In this document: positions 23,428-31,334 of the stretch, piece after piece
Position numbering within the stretch: the stretch's first letter is position 1
Layout: each line of letters opens with the position of its first letter
Source: Calidithermus roseus
GTDB lineage: Bacteria > Deinococcota > Deinococci > Deinococcales > Thermaceae
Reading direction: 5' to 3'
NCBI RefSeq assembly: GCF_003574095.1
Contig: NZ_QWLA01000011.1
Span: forward strand, 1 to 58,896
Length of the DNA stretch: 58,896 nt
The notes under the pieces: model-generated
What the model was told of the DNA's origin: nothing
The model's input: only the letters and a program-made list of their open reading frames with translations
The model's database searches: none
Position numbers and translations under genes: made by a program

Positions 23428-25148
23428 CACACCCACAAGCTTACGAAGCCGAACTTCTCCACGTCCACCAGTCCCTTATCGGTGAGCTTGAGCTTGGGGA
23501 TGACCTCCAGCGGCAAAAAGGCCACGTGCATCATGGGGTCGTGCAGGGTGGCGCCTAGTTGCTTGGTGGCGGCCAGCAGCCGGTCCATCTCGGCGCGGAT
23601 TTCGGGCATGGGCTTGTCGCTCATCAGCCCGGCGATAGGCAGGGGGGTGAGGGCCAGCACTTCCTTGCCCAGCGCCACCGCGTAGCCCCCGCCCACCTCG
23701 GCCAAGGCCCGCATGGCGGTGAGCATGGATTCGTCGTCGGCTCCGGCGCAGGTGAGGTTGTGACTGTCGTGGCCCACGGTTCCCGCGATGGCCCCGCGCC
23801 GCAGGCCCAGCCCGTGCACGAAGCCCAGCCCCACGCTCCGAGCGCCATAGCGGTTGACCACCGCCAGCTTGAGCAGGTCGTTCTCGGGGTCGGCCTGGGC
23901 TAAGCCGTTGACCACTCGAGCCGGGCGAATGCGCTCCTCGGTGACCACCTTCCTGGGAACGACCCCGATGGCCCGCACCCGGCTCCCCTGGGCCGGGATG
24001 TCCAGCGAGACCCGGCTGAGATCGACCCGCACGCTGTTGCGCACCCGGCGCTGGTCGGCCTGGGGGTGGGGCCAGTGGCCCACGGGCTCGCCGTTTTCGG
24101 CCACCCAGCGCCCCAGGGCGTAGACCCGCTCGGCGCGGAAGTCCTCGAGGCGGCTGGTCACCACCAGGTCGGCCCGCCGCCCCGGCGCGATGGCCCCCCG
24201 GTCGCGCAGGCGGTGGGCGTTGGCGGCCCCCAGCGTCGCCATCTGAATGGCGGCGACCGGGTCCAGCCCGAGTTCGATCGCCCGCCGCACCACGAAGTCG
24301 AGGTGGCCCTCGTCGAGCAGATCCTCCGGGTGGCGGTCGTCGGTGCAGAAGGCCATGCGCGGCGCGGTCTTCTCGTTGATGACCGGTAGGAGGGCCTCGA
24401 GGTCGCGGGTCACGGTGCCCTCGCGCACCAGCACGTGAAGCCCGGCCCGCAGCTTCTCCAGGGCCTCTTCGGCGGTGGTGGACTCGTGGTCGGTGGCCGG
24501 CCCGGCGACGGCGTAGGCCTGGAGCCACTTTCCGTCCAGGCCGGGCGCGTGCCCGTCGATGCGCTCCCCCTGGAAGGCCATGAGCTTGTCGAGGCACTGC
24601 GGGTCGCCCAGCACCGCGCCGGGCACGTTCATGAACTCGGCCAGGCCCAGGATGCGCGGGTGTGTCCCCCACAGCTTCTGCAAATCTGCCGCCTCGAGCG
24701 CCGCCCCGCCGCTGGAGAGCGGGCTGGCCGGCACACAGGAGGGCAGCATGAACAAGCAGTCCAGCGGGAGCCCCTCGGAGGCCTCGAGCATGAAGCGGAT
24801 GCCCTCGAGGCCGCACACGTTGGCGATCTCGTGGGGGTCGGCGACGAGCGTGGTGGTCCCCTTGGGCACGATGACCCGCGCGAGTTCGTAGGGCAGCGAA
24901 AGTGTGGACTCGATGTGGATGTGGGTATCGATGAGGCCGGGCACCACGAAGCGCCCCCCCAGGTCGTGGGTCTCGCGCCCCTCGTAGCCCTCGCCCACCC
25001 CGGCGATGAACCCACCGGCGATGGCCACCGAAGCCGGGTAGACCTCCCCGGTGAAGACGTTGAGCACCTGCGTGCCCTCGAGCACCAGGTCGGCGGGAGC
25101 ATCGCCCCGGGCGACCTCGAGAAGGTGAATCAGCGTTTCGCGCTGCAT
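23427..25148 (-). CDS. ade: Adenine deaminase
   Basis: A 573-residue amidohydrolase. The N-terminal small sheet domain leads to VVPGLIDTHIHIESTLSLPY with the HxH metal ligands, then LVADPHEIANVCG, FCTDDRHPEDLLDEGHLDFV with the metal Asp, and a C-terminal domain with GHDSHNLTCAGADDESM and LGGGYAVA-like blocks. Length and motifs match bacterial Ade, which deaminates adenine to hypoxanthine for purine salvage. The start is ATG 25148 with TAGAAT five bases upstream. It is transcribed divergently from gcdH. Confidence 0.93.
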   Translation of the reverse strand: MQRETLIHLLEVARGDAPADLVLEGTQVLNVFTGEVYPASVAIAGGFIAGVGEGYEGRETHDLGGRFVVPGLIDTHIHIESTLSLPYELARVIVPKGTTTLVADPHEIANVCGLEGIRFMLEASEGLPLDCLFMLPSCVPASPLSSGGAALEAADLQKLWGTHPRILGLAEFMNVPGAVLGDPQCLDKLMAFQGERIDGHAPGLDGKWLQAYAVAGPATDHESTTAEEALEKLRAGLHVLVREGTVTRDLEALLPVINEKTAPRMAFCTDDRHPEDLLDEGHLDFVVRRAIELGLDPVAAIQMATLGAANAHRLRDRGAIAPGRRADLVVTSRLEDFRAERVYALGRWVAENGEPVGHWPHPQADQRRVRNSVRVDLSRVSLDIPAQGSRVRAIGVVPRKVVTEERIRPARVVNGLAQADPENDLLKLAVVNRYGARSVGLGFVHGLGLRRGAIAGTVGHDSHNLTCAGADDESMLTAMRALAEVGGGYAVALGKEVLALTPLPIAGLMSDKPMPEIRAEMDRLLAATKQLGATLHDPMMHVAFLPLEVIPKLKLTDKGLVDVEKFGFVSLWV

Positions 25149-25153
25149 AGCGC

Positions 25154-25159
25154 ATTCTA
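25154..25159 (-). promoter_or_regulatory. TANNNT box (TAGAAT, minus strand) before ade
   Basis: TAGAAT on the minus strand ends five bases before ATG 25148, again at leaderless distance. Confidence 0.45.
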
Positions 25160-25216
25160 ACGGGAGTCCGTAGGCGGGAAGTAGCTGGGCCGGGCGTATG
25201 CCCCTGGTTAAAGGGC

Positions 25217-25222
25217 TAAAAT
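25217..25222 (+). promoter_or_regulatory. TANNNT box (TAAAAT) before gcdH
   Basis: TAAAAT ends six bases before ATG 25229 on the plus strand. It lies back to back with the ade box, 57 bases away. Confidence 0.5.
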
Positions 25223-25228
25223 CGGGGC

Positions 25229-26416
25229 ATGGTCACCACTTCCAGCGGCACCCAGATGCTCGACTACCTGGGCCTTTCCGAGCTGTTCACCCCCGAGGAG
25301 CGGGAAATCCAGCGCTCCTCCAGGCGCTTCCTCGACGACGTGGCCCTGCCCTACATCGGACAGTGGTGGGAGGAGGGCAGTTTCCCCACCCACCTGATCC
25401 GGCGCTTCGGGGAGATGGGCTTCTTAGGCCCCACCATCCCCGCCGAGTACGGCGGGGCCGGGGTTTCCAGCGCAGCCTACGGCCTCATCGCCTATGAACT
25501 CGAGCGCGTCGATTCCGGCCTGCGTAGCTTCTGCAGCGTGCAAAGCTCGTTGGTGATGTACCCCATCTACGCCTTCGGCTCCGAGGAGCAAAAGCGCGAG
25601 TACCTGCCTAAGCTGGCCACGGGCGAGCTGGTGGGTTGCTTCGGCCTCACCGAGCCCGACGGCGGCAGCGACCCCGACGGCAACATGAAGACCCGCGCCC
25701 GTAAGGACGGCGACGGCTACGTGCTCACGGGCACCAAGATGTGGATCACCAACGGCAACCTGGCCCACATCGCCATCGTCTGGGCCAAGGACGACGGGGG
25801 TGTGGTGCGCGGCTTCATCGTGCCCACCGACACCCCCGGCTTCAAAGCCAACGAGGTGAGGCACAAGGCCTCGCTGCGGGCCTCGGTGACGAGCGAGCTG
25901 GTGCTCGAGGACGTGCGCGTCCCCGCCAGCGCCGTGTTGCCCGGCGTCAAGGGGCTCAAGGGGCCGCTCTCCTGCCTGACCCAGGCCCGCTTCGGCATCG
26001 CCTGGGGGGCGCTGGGGGCGCTCGAGGCCGTCTACACCGAAGCCCTGGCCTTCTCCCAGACCCGCACCACCTTCGGCAAGCCCATTGGCAGCCGCCAACT
26101 GGTGCAGGAGAAGCTGGTGCGCATGCTCAGTGACCACACCAAGGGCCTGCTGGTGGCCTGGCGCTTAGCCCAGCTCAAGGACGCGGGCAAGCTGCGCCCC
26201 CAGCAGGTGAGCCTCGGCAAGCGCGACAACGTGCGCGCCGCCCTGAACGCCGCCCGCTCGGCGCGGGAAATCCTGGGCGGCAGCGGCATCACCCTCGAGT
26301 ACCACAGCATCCGCCACATGCTCAACCTCGAGACCGTGGACACCTACGAGGGCACCCACGACATCCACACCCTGATCCTGGGGCGCGACATCACCGGCCT
26401 CAACGCCCTCGAGTAG
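25229..26416 (+). CDS. gcdH: Glutaryl-CoA dehydrogenase
   Basis: A 395-residue acyl-CoA dehydrogenase. Family blocks are GCFGLTEPDGGSDPDGNMKTRA, GTKMWITNGNLAHIAIVWAK and QTRTTFGKPIGSRQLVQEKL. The C-terminal catalytic motif TYEGTHDIHTLILGRDITGL holds the base Glu, and this HDIHxLILGRxITG ending is characteristic of glutaryl-CoA dehydrogenases. The enzyme oxidises and decarboxylates glutaryl-CoA to crotonyl-CoA in lysine/tryptophan breakdown, passing electrons to ETF. The CoA-transferase at 26953, a likely glutarate activator, supports this role. Confidence 0.9.
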   Translation: MVTTSSGTQMLDYLGLSELFTPEEREIQRSSRRFLDDVALPYIGQWWEEGSFPTHLIRRFGEMGFLGPTIPAEYGGAGVSSAAYGLIAYELERVDSGLRSFCSVQSSLVMYPIYAFGSEEQKREYLPKLATGELVGCFGLTEPDGGSDPDGNMKTRARKDGDGYVLTGTKMWITNGNLAHIAIVWAKDDGGVVRGFIVPTDTPGFKANEVRHKASLRASVTSELVLEDVRVPASAVLPGVKGLKGPLSCLTQARFGIAWGALGALEAVYTEALAFSQTRTTFGKPIGSRQLVQEKLVRMLSDHTKGLLVAWRLAQLKDAGKLRPQQVSLGKRDNVRAALNAARSAREILGGSGITLEYHSIRHMLNLETVDTYEGTHDIHTLILGRDITGLNALE

Positions 26417-26425
26417 AGACATTAG

Positions 26426-26491
26426 GCCCTCCATGAGCGCTTTGGCATGGTGCGGGACGAGCAGTTCTACCGCTATGACCTGGTATTCTAG
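26426..26491 (+). pseudogene. Possible C-terminal remnant of a GNAT gene
   Basis: Between gcdH and the hicA-like gene one frame reads ALHERFGMVRDEQFYRYDLV then Phe and a stop, with a stop codon just before it and no start. The xxLHERfGM...YDLV pattern resembles the last 20 residues of many N-acetyltransferases. The fragment is too short for certainty. If real, it marks a deleted gene next to a toxin-antitoxin module. Confidence 0.3.
26484..26489 (+). promoter_or_regulatory. TANNNT box (TATTCT) before the HicAB-like pair
   Basis: TATTCT ends eight bases before ATG 26498 and could give the pair its own short-leader promoter. Confidence 0.35.
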
Positions 26492-26497
26492 CCGCCG

Positions 26498-26743
26498 ATG
26501 GACAGAGCCGAACTCCGGGCGCGCGTTGCGGAGCGGGTCACGCGGTGCGACTGGCAAGACTTCCGCGAGTTGGCTGAAGCGTATGGGTTTACACTGCTCA
26601 TTGGAAAGGGAAGCCGCAGGCGCTTTGTGCACGAGTCTGGGTTCGTGGTAAGCGTCCACGAGCCACATCCTGCCAAACGTCCCGTCCACCCGGAGGCCGT
26701 GAAAGCGCTCCTACGTGCAATAGATCAACTGGAGGTACGATGA
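26498..26743 (+). CDS. HicA-like toxin lacking the catalytic His
   Basis: An 81-residue protein. Residues 20-75 follow the HicA double-stranded-RNA-binding fold: an N-terminal helix with DFRELAEAYGFTLL, the loop GKGSRRRFVHESG, the strand FVVSVHEPHP, and the last helix HPEAVKALLRAIDQL. In active HicA mRNA interferases the loop is G-S-H-h/x, with the His catalytic; here it is GSRRRF, so that His is absent. Its stop overlaps the next start as ATGA, as in hicAB operons. It may be an inactive or diverged toxin, or a relative with another RNA-binding role. Confidence 0.6.
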   Translation: MDRAELRARVAERVTRCDWQDFRELAEAYGFTLLIGKGSRRRFVHESGFVVSVHEPHPAKRPVHPEAVKALLRAIDQLEVR

Positions 26744-26949
26744 AAGTGCGGATTAACGTCGAATACCACCCCGAATACGAAGGGGAGTTCGAGCCGTACG
26801 TGGCGAAAATTCTCGAGTACCCCGAGCTTCAGGGTTACGGCAGCACTGCGGAAGAGGCGATTCAGGACGCGCTCGGCTTCCTCGAGGAGCACCTGGGCAA
26901 GCGGCTGAAGGTCGTGAGGGAAGAAGTGGCCCTCGAGCTGGCCAGCTAG
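26740..26949 (+). CDS. HicB-like antitoxin (partial RNase H fold)
   Basis: A 69-residue protein with the HicB N-terminal pattern: strand MKVRINVEYHPE, strand PYVAKILEYPELQGYGSTAE and helix EEAIQDALGFLEEHLGKRL. This matches the usual ..PxLPGC.s.GdT.eEAl.na.e.. block of HicB. It has no C-terminal DNA-binding domain, so it would neutralise the partner but not autoregulate by itself. It overlaps the HicA-like gene by four bases; the CoA-transferase starts three bases later, so read-through is likely. Confidence 0.65.
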   Translation: MKVRINVEYHPEYEGEFEPYVAKILEYPELQGYGSTAEEAIQDALGFLEEHLGKRLKVVREEVALELAS

Positions 26950-26952
26950 ACC

Positions 26953-28197
26953 GTGGGCGCGCTCACCGGCCTCAAAGTCCTCGACCTCTCCCGCATCCTG
27001 GCGGGCCCCTTCTGCACGCAGATGCTCGCCGACCTGGGGGCGGAGGTCTGGAAGATCGAACCCCCCAAGGGCGACGATACCCGCACCTGGGGGCCACCCT
27101 TCCTCGAGCCCGACGAACACGCCGACTGGAAGCTGGGGGCGGCGGGCGAGAGCGCTTACTACCTCTCGGCCAACCGGGGCAAGAAGAGCGTGGTGGTCAA
27201 CCTCAAGGACCCCCGCGGGCAAGCGCTGGTGCGGGCGCTGGCCACCAGGGCCGACGTGCTGGTGGAGAACTACAAGACCGGCGACCTAGCCCGCTACGGC
27301 CTGGACTACCCCTCCCTGGCCCGGCTCAACCCCCGGCTGGTCTACCTCTCCATCACCGGCTACGGCCACACCGGTCCCCGCGCCCAGGAGCCCGGCTACG
27401 ACGTGGCGATCCAGGGGCTCATCGGCATCATGTCGGTGACGGGCGAGCCGGAGGGACCGCCGGTGCGGGTCCCGGTGGCCTGGGTGGACCTCATGACCGG
27501 GATGACCGGGGCAACGGCAGTGCTGGCGGCGCTGCTCGAGCGCGAGAAGAGCGGCCAGGGCCAGCACATCGACCTGTCCCTCTTCGATACCGGGCTCTCG
27601 GCCATGGCCAACCTGGCCCAGAGCTACCTGGTCAGCGGCGCCAACCCGGCGCGGCTGGGCAACGCCCACCCCCAGATCGTGCCCTACGGGGCCTTCGAGG
27701 CCAGCGACGGCTGGTTCATGCTCACCGTGGGCAACGACGAGCAGTACCGCCGCACCTGTGAGGCCATCGGCCACCTCGAGCTGTGGGAAGACGAGCGCTT
27801 CCGGAGCAACCAGGGTCGCGTGTGTCACCGCGCAATCCTGCTGCCGCGGCTCGAGGCCATCTTCAAGACCCGACCCCGCGCCCACTGGCTGAGTGCGCTC
27901 CAGCGGGCCGGAGTCCCCGCCACCCCGGTCAACAGCCTGGCCGAAGCCTTCGCCGAACCCCAGGCCCAGGCCAGGGGGATGCGCGTGGAAACCGAGCACC
28001 CCACCCTGGGCCCCATTCCCCTCATCGGCTCTCCCCTCTCCCACTTCTCGCGCACCCCCGCGCGAATCCAAAGCGCGCCTCCCCTGCTGGGCGAGCACAC
28101 CCTCGAGGTGCTCACGCGCGTGCTGGGCCTGAGCCAGGAGGAGGTGGAAGGGCTCGAGGCTGCGGGGGTCGTCCGGCAAAACCAGCAAAAGCATTAG
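26953..28197 (+). CDS. Class III CoA-transferase (CaiB/BaiF), probable glutarate activator
   Basis: A 414-residue protein from GTG 26953. Typical blocks are LKVLDLSRILAGPFCTQMLA, DLGAEVWKIEPPKGDDTR, SAYYLSANRGKKSVVVNLKD, and GYGHTGPRAQEPGYDVAIQG with the catalytic Asp of the family. ARGMRVETEHPTLGPIPLIG follows near the C terminus. These enzymes move CoA between carboxylic acids. Next to glutaryl-CoA dehydrogenase, a succinyl-CoA:glutarate CoA-transferase role (as in human SUGCT) is the best inference; other dicarboxylic acids are possible. Confidence 0.85.
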   Translation: MGALTGLKVLDLSRILAGPFCTQMLADLGAEVWKIEPPKGDDTRTWGPPFLEPDEHADWKLGAAGESAYYLSANRGKKSVVVNLKDPRGQALVRALATRADVLVENYKTGDLARYGLDYPSLARLNPRLVYLSITGYGHTGPRAQEPGYDVAIQGLIGIMSVTGEPEGPPVRVPVAWVDLMTGMTGATAVLAALLEREKSGQGQHIDLSLFDTGLSAMANLAQSYLVSGANPARLGNAHPQIVPYGAFEASDGWFMLTVGNDEQYRRTCEAIGHLELWEDERFRSNQGRVCHRAILLPRLEAIFKTRPRAHWLSALQRAGVPATPVNSLAEAFAEPQAQARGMRVETEHPTLGPIPLIGSPLSHFSRTPARIQSAPPLLGEHTLEVLTRVLGLSQEEVEGLEAAGVVRQNQQKH

Positions 28198-28218
28198 GGG
28201 CGCACCGCAGTGCGCCCC
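28197..28218. terminator. Hairpin between convergent CoA-transferase and nuoN genes
   Basis: GGGGCGCAC at 28197-28205 pairs perfectly with GTGCGCCCC at 28210-28218 around a four-base loop. It sits at the CoA-transferase stop codon and 16 bases from the nuoN stop, so it can end transcription from both sides. There is no T-run. Confidence 0.6.
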
Positions 28219-28233
28219 CGATCCCCAGAAGCT

Positions 28234-29916
28234 TTATTCCACGATCCTGACCCGCACCGACGGGCCCTCGCCCTCGCCAGGGCGGCGCACCTGGTAGGTG
28301 TGCTCGCCCACGCCGGGCAGGCTGGGCAGCACCAGCGACCAACCACCACGCTCATCCACCCGCACCTCGGCGATGCGGCTGCCGCTGTCCCAGACCTCGA
28401 GGGTCTCCCCCGCCCTGCCGGTGCCTTGCAGGCTGAACTCGCCCGCCCGCAGCTCGGCCCCGTCGGAGGGGGAGGTGATGGCGAAGGTGGCGGGCAGGGT
28501 CGCGGGCGCGGTGGAGGCAGGGCGCGAAAGCGCGGCGAAGGGCGTGGGGCTGAAGAGGCGATAGCCCAGGCCGGGCAGGATGCCCAGCAGCACCACCAAA
28601 GCGCTGGCGATCACCAGCGGCCACGCCGCCAGGCGTCCGGTGGCCAGGCTCAGGCCGCCCGCGCTCTGGCCCGCCAGGACCGGGGTTCCGGCCCCAGGGG
28701 CGGGGATGGCGGCTTCGGTGGCCTCGCCACGGGCGACGACCAGGTTGAACAGGCGCAGGTAGTAGTAAGCGGCCACGGCTGAGGTGAGAAGGGCCAGCAC
28801 CAACAGGCCCCACTGCTGGGCTTTGGCGGCCTCGAGGAAGACCAGCAGCTTGCCCCAGAAACCCGCGAAGGGCGGCAGGCCGGCCAGCGAGAGCAGGCCC
28901 ACGCCCATAGCCACACCCAGCAGCGGCTTGCGGTAGAGCAGCCCACGCAGACGCTCGTAGGGCACGTCTCCCTGCGAAATGGCGGCCAGCACGGCAAAGG
29001 CCAGCCCGGTTGAGAGCAGGTAAGCCAGCAGGTAGAAGCCTATGGCCGCCGTTCCGGTGCCGCTATAGAGGCCCAGGCCCACGTAACCGGCGTGGGCGAT
29101 GGAGGAGTAGGCCAAGAGGCGCTTGCTCTCCCGCTGGGCCAGCGCGCCCAGGTTGCCGAAGATCACGGTCAGGGCGATCAGGGCCCCCAGGCCCAGGCCC
29201 CAAAGGCCCTGGTCCTGCACGTTCAGCACCCGCACCAGCGCGGCGAAGCCCGCGGCCTTGACCGCCGTGGCCATCATCAGCGAGACGGTGGTGGGGCTGC
29301 CCTGGTAGACGTCAGGGGTCCACCAGTGGAAGGGCACCAGGCTGACCTTGAAGGCCAGAGCCCCCAGGATCAGCAGCAGCGCGGCGGCGTACAGCGGCCC
29401 CGAGCCCTGGACCCCGGCGTTGAAGGAGCCGGTGGCTCCGAAGTGTAGCGCGATGCCGTAGAGGAAGATGGCCGCCGAGAGCGCTCCCAGCAGAAAGTAC
29501 TTCAGGCCAGCCTCGAAGCCGGGCTCGTCGCGCCGCCAGGTAGCCAGCACGTACAGGGGCAAGGAGAAGACCTCGAGGGCGATCAGCAGCACCGGCAGGT
29601 TGGGCGAGGAGGCCATGAAGTGCATCCCCGTAGCCGCGTACAGCAGCAAAAGCGAGAACTCCCACTTCTCGCTCCTGCCAACGAGCAGCGCCCACAGCAC
29701 GCCCAGCAGGGCCACGAGGGTGAAGCCCTGGGAGATGGGATCGACGACATAAAGCCCGCCAAAGGCCGTCTGGCGCTGACCCCAGGTGAAGAACAAGTAA
29801 ACGATGGAGGCCGCCACGCTGCCCGTCGCCAGCCAGCGGGTGACACGGGCGGGGACGAAGAAACCCAGCAGGGTCAGCACCGTGCTGGCAGCCCCCAGGA
29901 TGTAGAGGGTGATCAC
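28234..29916 (-). CDS. nuoN: NADH-quinone oxidoreductase subunit N with extra C-terminal Ig-like domain
   Basis: A 560-residue protein, about 130 longer than Thermus Nqo14 (427). Residues 1-455 are the antiporter-like membrane subunit with about 14 helices, including ALAFKVSLVPFHWWTPDVYQ, whose Lys is a conserved proton-path residue, and LAYSSIAHAGYVGLGLYSG. Residues 375-425 form a Gly/Ala/Pro-rich loop. After the last helix (about 430-453) and a linker, residues 478-560 read FAITSPSDGAELRAGEFSLQ and continue as short strands (TLEVWDSG, GGWSLVLPSLPG, HTYQVRRPG). This looks like an Ig/Gmad2-type beta-sandwich. Last gene of the operon; start overlaps the nuoM stop (ATGA). Confidence 0.93.
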   Translation of the reverse strand: MITLYILGAASTVLTLLGFFVPARVTRWLATGSVAASIVYLFFTWGQRQTAFGGLYVVDPISQGFTLVALLGVLWALLVGRSEKWEFSLLLLYAATGMHFMASSPNLPVLLIALEVFSLPLYVLATWRRDEPGFEAGLKYFLLGALSAAIFLYGIALHFGATGSFNAGVQGSGPLYAAALLLILGALAFKVSLVPFHWWTPDVYQGSPTTVSLMMATAVKAAGFAALVRVLNVQDQGLWGLGLGALIALTVIFGNLGALAQRESKRLLAYSSIAHAGYVGLGLYSGTGTAAIGFYLLAYLLSTGLAFAVLAAISQGDVPYERLRGLLYRKPLLGVAMGVGLLSLAGLPPFAGFWGKLLVFLEAAKAQQWGLLVLALLTSAVAAYYYLRLFNLVVARGEATEAAIPAPGAGTPVLAGQSAGGLSLATGRLAAWPLVIASALVVLLGILPGLGYRLFSPTPFAALSRPASTAPATLPATFAITSPSDGAELRAGEFSLQGTGRAGETLEVWDSGSRIAEVRVDERGGWSLVLPSLPGVGEHTYQVRRPGEGEGPSVRVRIVE

Positions 29917-31334
29917 GCTCCACCTCCCAGCAGCTTGGCCAGCGCTTCAGACAGAGGGTGGATCATCTGGGTGAACATCTTGGGATACACGCCCGCCAGC
30001 ACGACCCCGGCCACGATGGCCACGGCGAAGGCCCACTCGCGGGGGGTGAGGTCGCTCACCACCCGGTTCTGCTCCTCCTGAAAGAGGGCCTGGTAGGCCG
30101 TGAGGGCGTAGGCCGCCGCCGCGATCACCGCGGTGAAGGCGATGAAGGTGAGCCAGGGGCTGATCTTCCAGGCCCCCAACAGCGCCATGAACTCGCCGGG
30201 GAAGCCCGACAGGCCGGGCAGGCCGATCATGGCCATGACCAAAAACATCGTCAGCACGCTCAGAGCGGGAGCGCTTTTAGCGATGCCCCGCACCGGGCCG
30301 ATCTCGAGGGTCTCGGTGCGCTCGGCGATGCGGCCCACCACCAAGAACAGCCCACCGGTATAGACCATCGAGGCCGCCAGCAGGAACAAAGCCCCCGTGA
30401 CCCCCTCGGCGTTGCCGCTGAAGAGGCCCAGCGCACCCAACCCCATGTGGCTCACGCCGCCGTAGGCCAGCAGGCGCTTCCAGTCTTTGGCAGCAAAGGC
30501 CAGCCAGGCCGCATAGATCGCGCTAAAAGCCGCCACCACCAGCAGCAGCCCCTGGAACTGCGCGAAGCCCTCGGGGGCCAGAGGAATGGCCCACTTGAAG
30601 AAGGCGAAGAGGCCTACCTTGTACAGGGTGCCCATGGCGTCGGCCAGCCCCGAGGGGTGGTTCTCGGCGTGAAAGGAGGGTAGCCACGCGTGCAGCGGGA
30701 AGAGGGGGGTCTTGACCGCGAAGGCGACGAGGAAGCCCAGGAAAACCCAGTCCGCCACGCTGCCGCTCACGGGGTGGGCGGCCAGGTCGCTGTAGAGGAA
30801 GCTGGGCGCGCCGCCCAGGTAACGCACCGCGAAGAGCGCCGCCAGCATGGGCAGCGAGCCCGCGAGGGTGAACAGGGCGAAGGTGTAAGCCGCCTTGAGC
30901 CGCTCGCGCCCGCCGTAGAGCCCCAGCATCAGCAGCGAGGGGATCAGGGTGGCCTCGAAGAAGACGTAGAACAATATCAGGTCGTCGGCGGCGAAGATGC
31001 CCAGCAAGCCACTTTCCATCAGCAGCGCCCAACCCAGCATGCGGGTGGGCACCTTGGCGATGAAAACCGCCAGCAAGGTGGTGAGGGCCACGGCCAGCCA
31101 CAGCACCAGACCCACGCCGTCCAAGCGCAGCGCGTAGTACATCTGGATGGGCTCCAGGAGCAGGGCCTGAAAGGTGTAGGCCTCGCCTGAGGCTCGAGCG
31201 AAAAGCCAGGCCGCGATCAGGAAAGTGACCCCCGAGGCGGCCACGGCCAGCCTGCGGCCCAGGCTGGGCCAGATCAGCAGGGCGATCCCCGCCAGCAGGG
31301 GGAGGAACAGTCCAACATGCAGTAGCGCGTCCAT
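29913..31334 (-). CDS. nuoM: NADH-quinone oxidoreductase subunit M
   Basis: A 473-residue antiporter-like subunit of the complex I membrane arm, a proton channel. Motifs are DDLILFYVFFEATLIPSLLM with the conserved Glu, AVKTPLFPLHAWLPSFHAEN with the conserved Lys and HAWLP block, and KRLLAYGGVSHMGLGALGLF. The start is ATG 31334 ([20 protein letters not shown]). The frame is open further upstream to 31697, but that extension runs across nuoL on the same strand and is not coding. It shares one base with the nuoL stop (TGATG). Confidence 0.97.
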   Translation of the reverse strand: MDALLHVGLFLPLLAGIALLIWPSLGRRLAVAASGVTFLIAAWLFARASGEAYTFQALLLEPIQMYYALRLDGVGLVLWLAVALTTLLAVFIAKVPTRMLGWALLMESGLLGIFAADDLILFYVFFEATLIPSLLMLGLYGGRERLKAAYTFALFTLAGSLPMLAALFAVRYLGGAPSFLYSDLAAHPVSGSVADWVFLGFLVAFAVKTPLFPLHAWLPSFHAENHPSGLADAMGTLYKVGLFAFFKWAIPLAPEGFAQFQGLLLVVAAFSAIYAAWLAFAAKDWKRLLAYGGVSHMGLGALGLFSGNAEGVTGALFLLAASMVYTGGLFLVVGRIAERTETLEIGPVRGIAKSAPALSVLTMFLVMAMIGLPGLSGFPGEFMALLGAWKISPWLTFIAFTAVIAAAAYALTAYQALFQEEQNRVVSDLTPREWAFAVAIVAGVVLAGVYPKMFTQMIHPLSEALAKLLGGGA

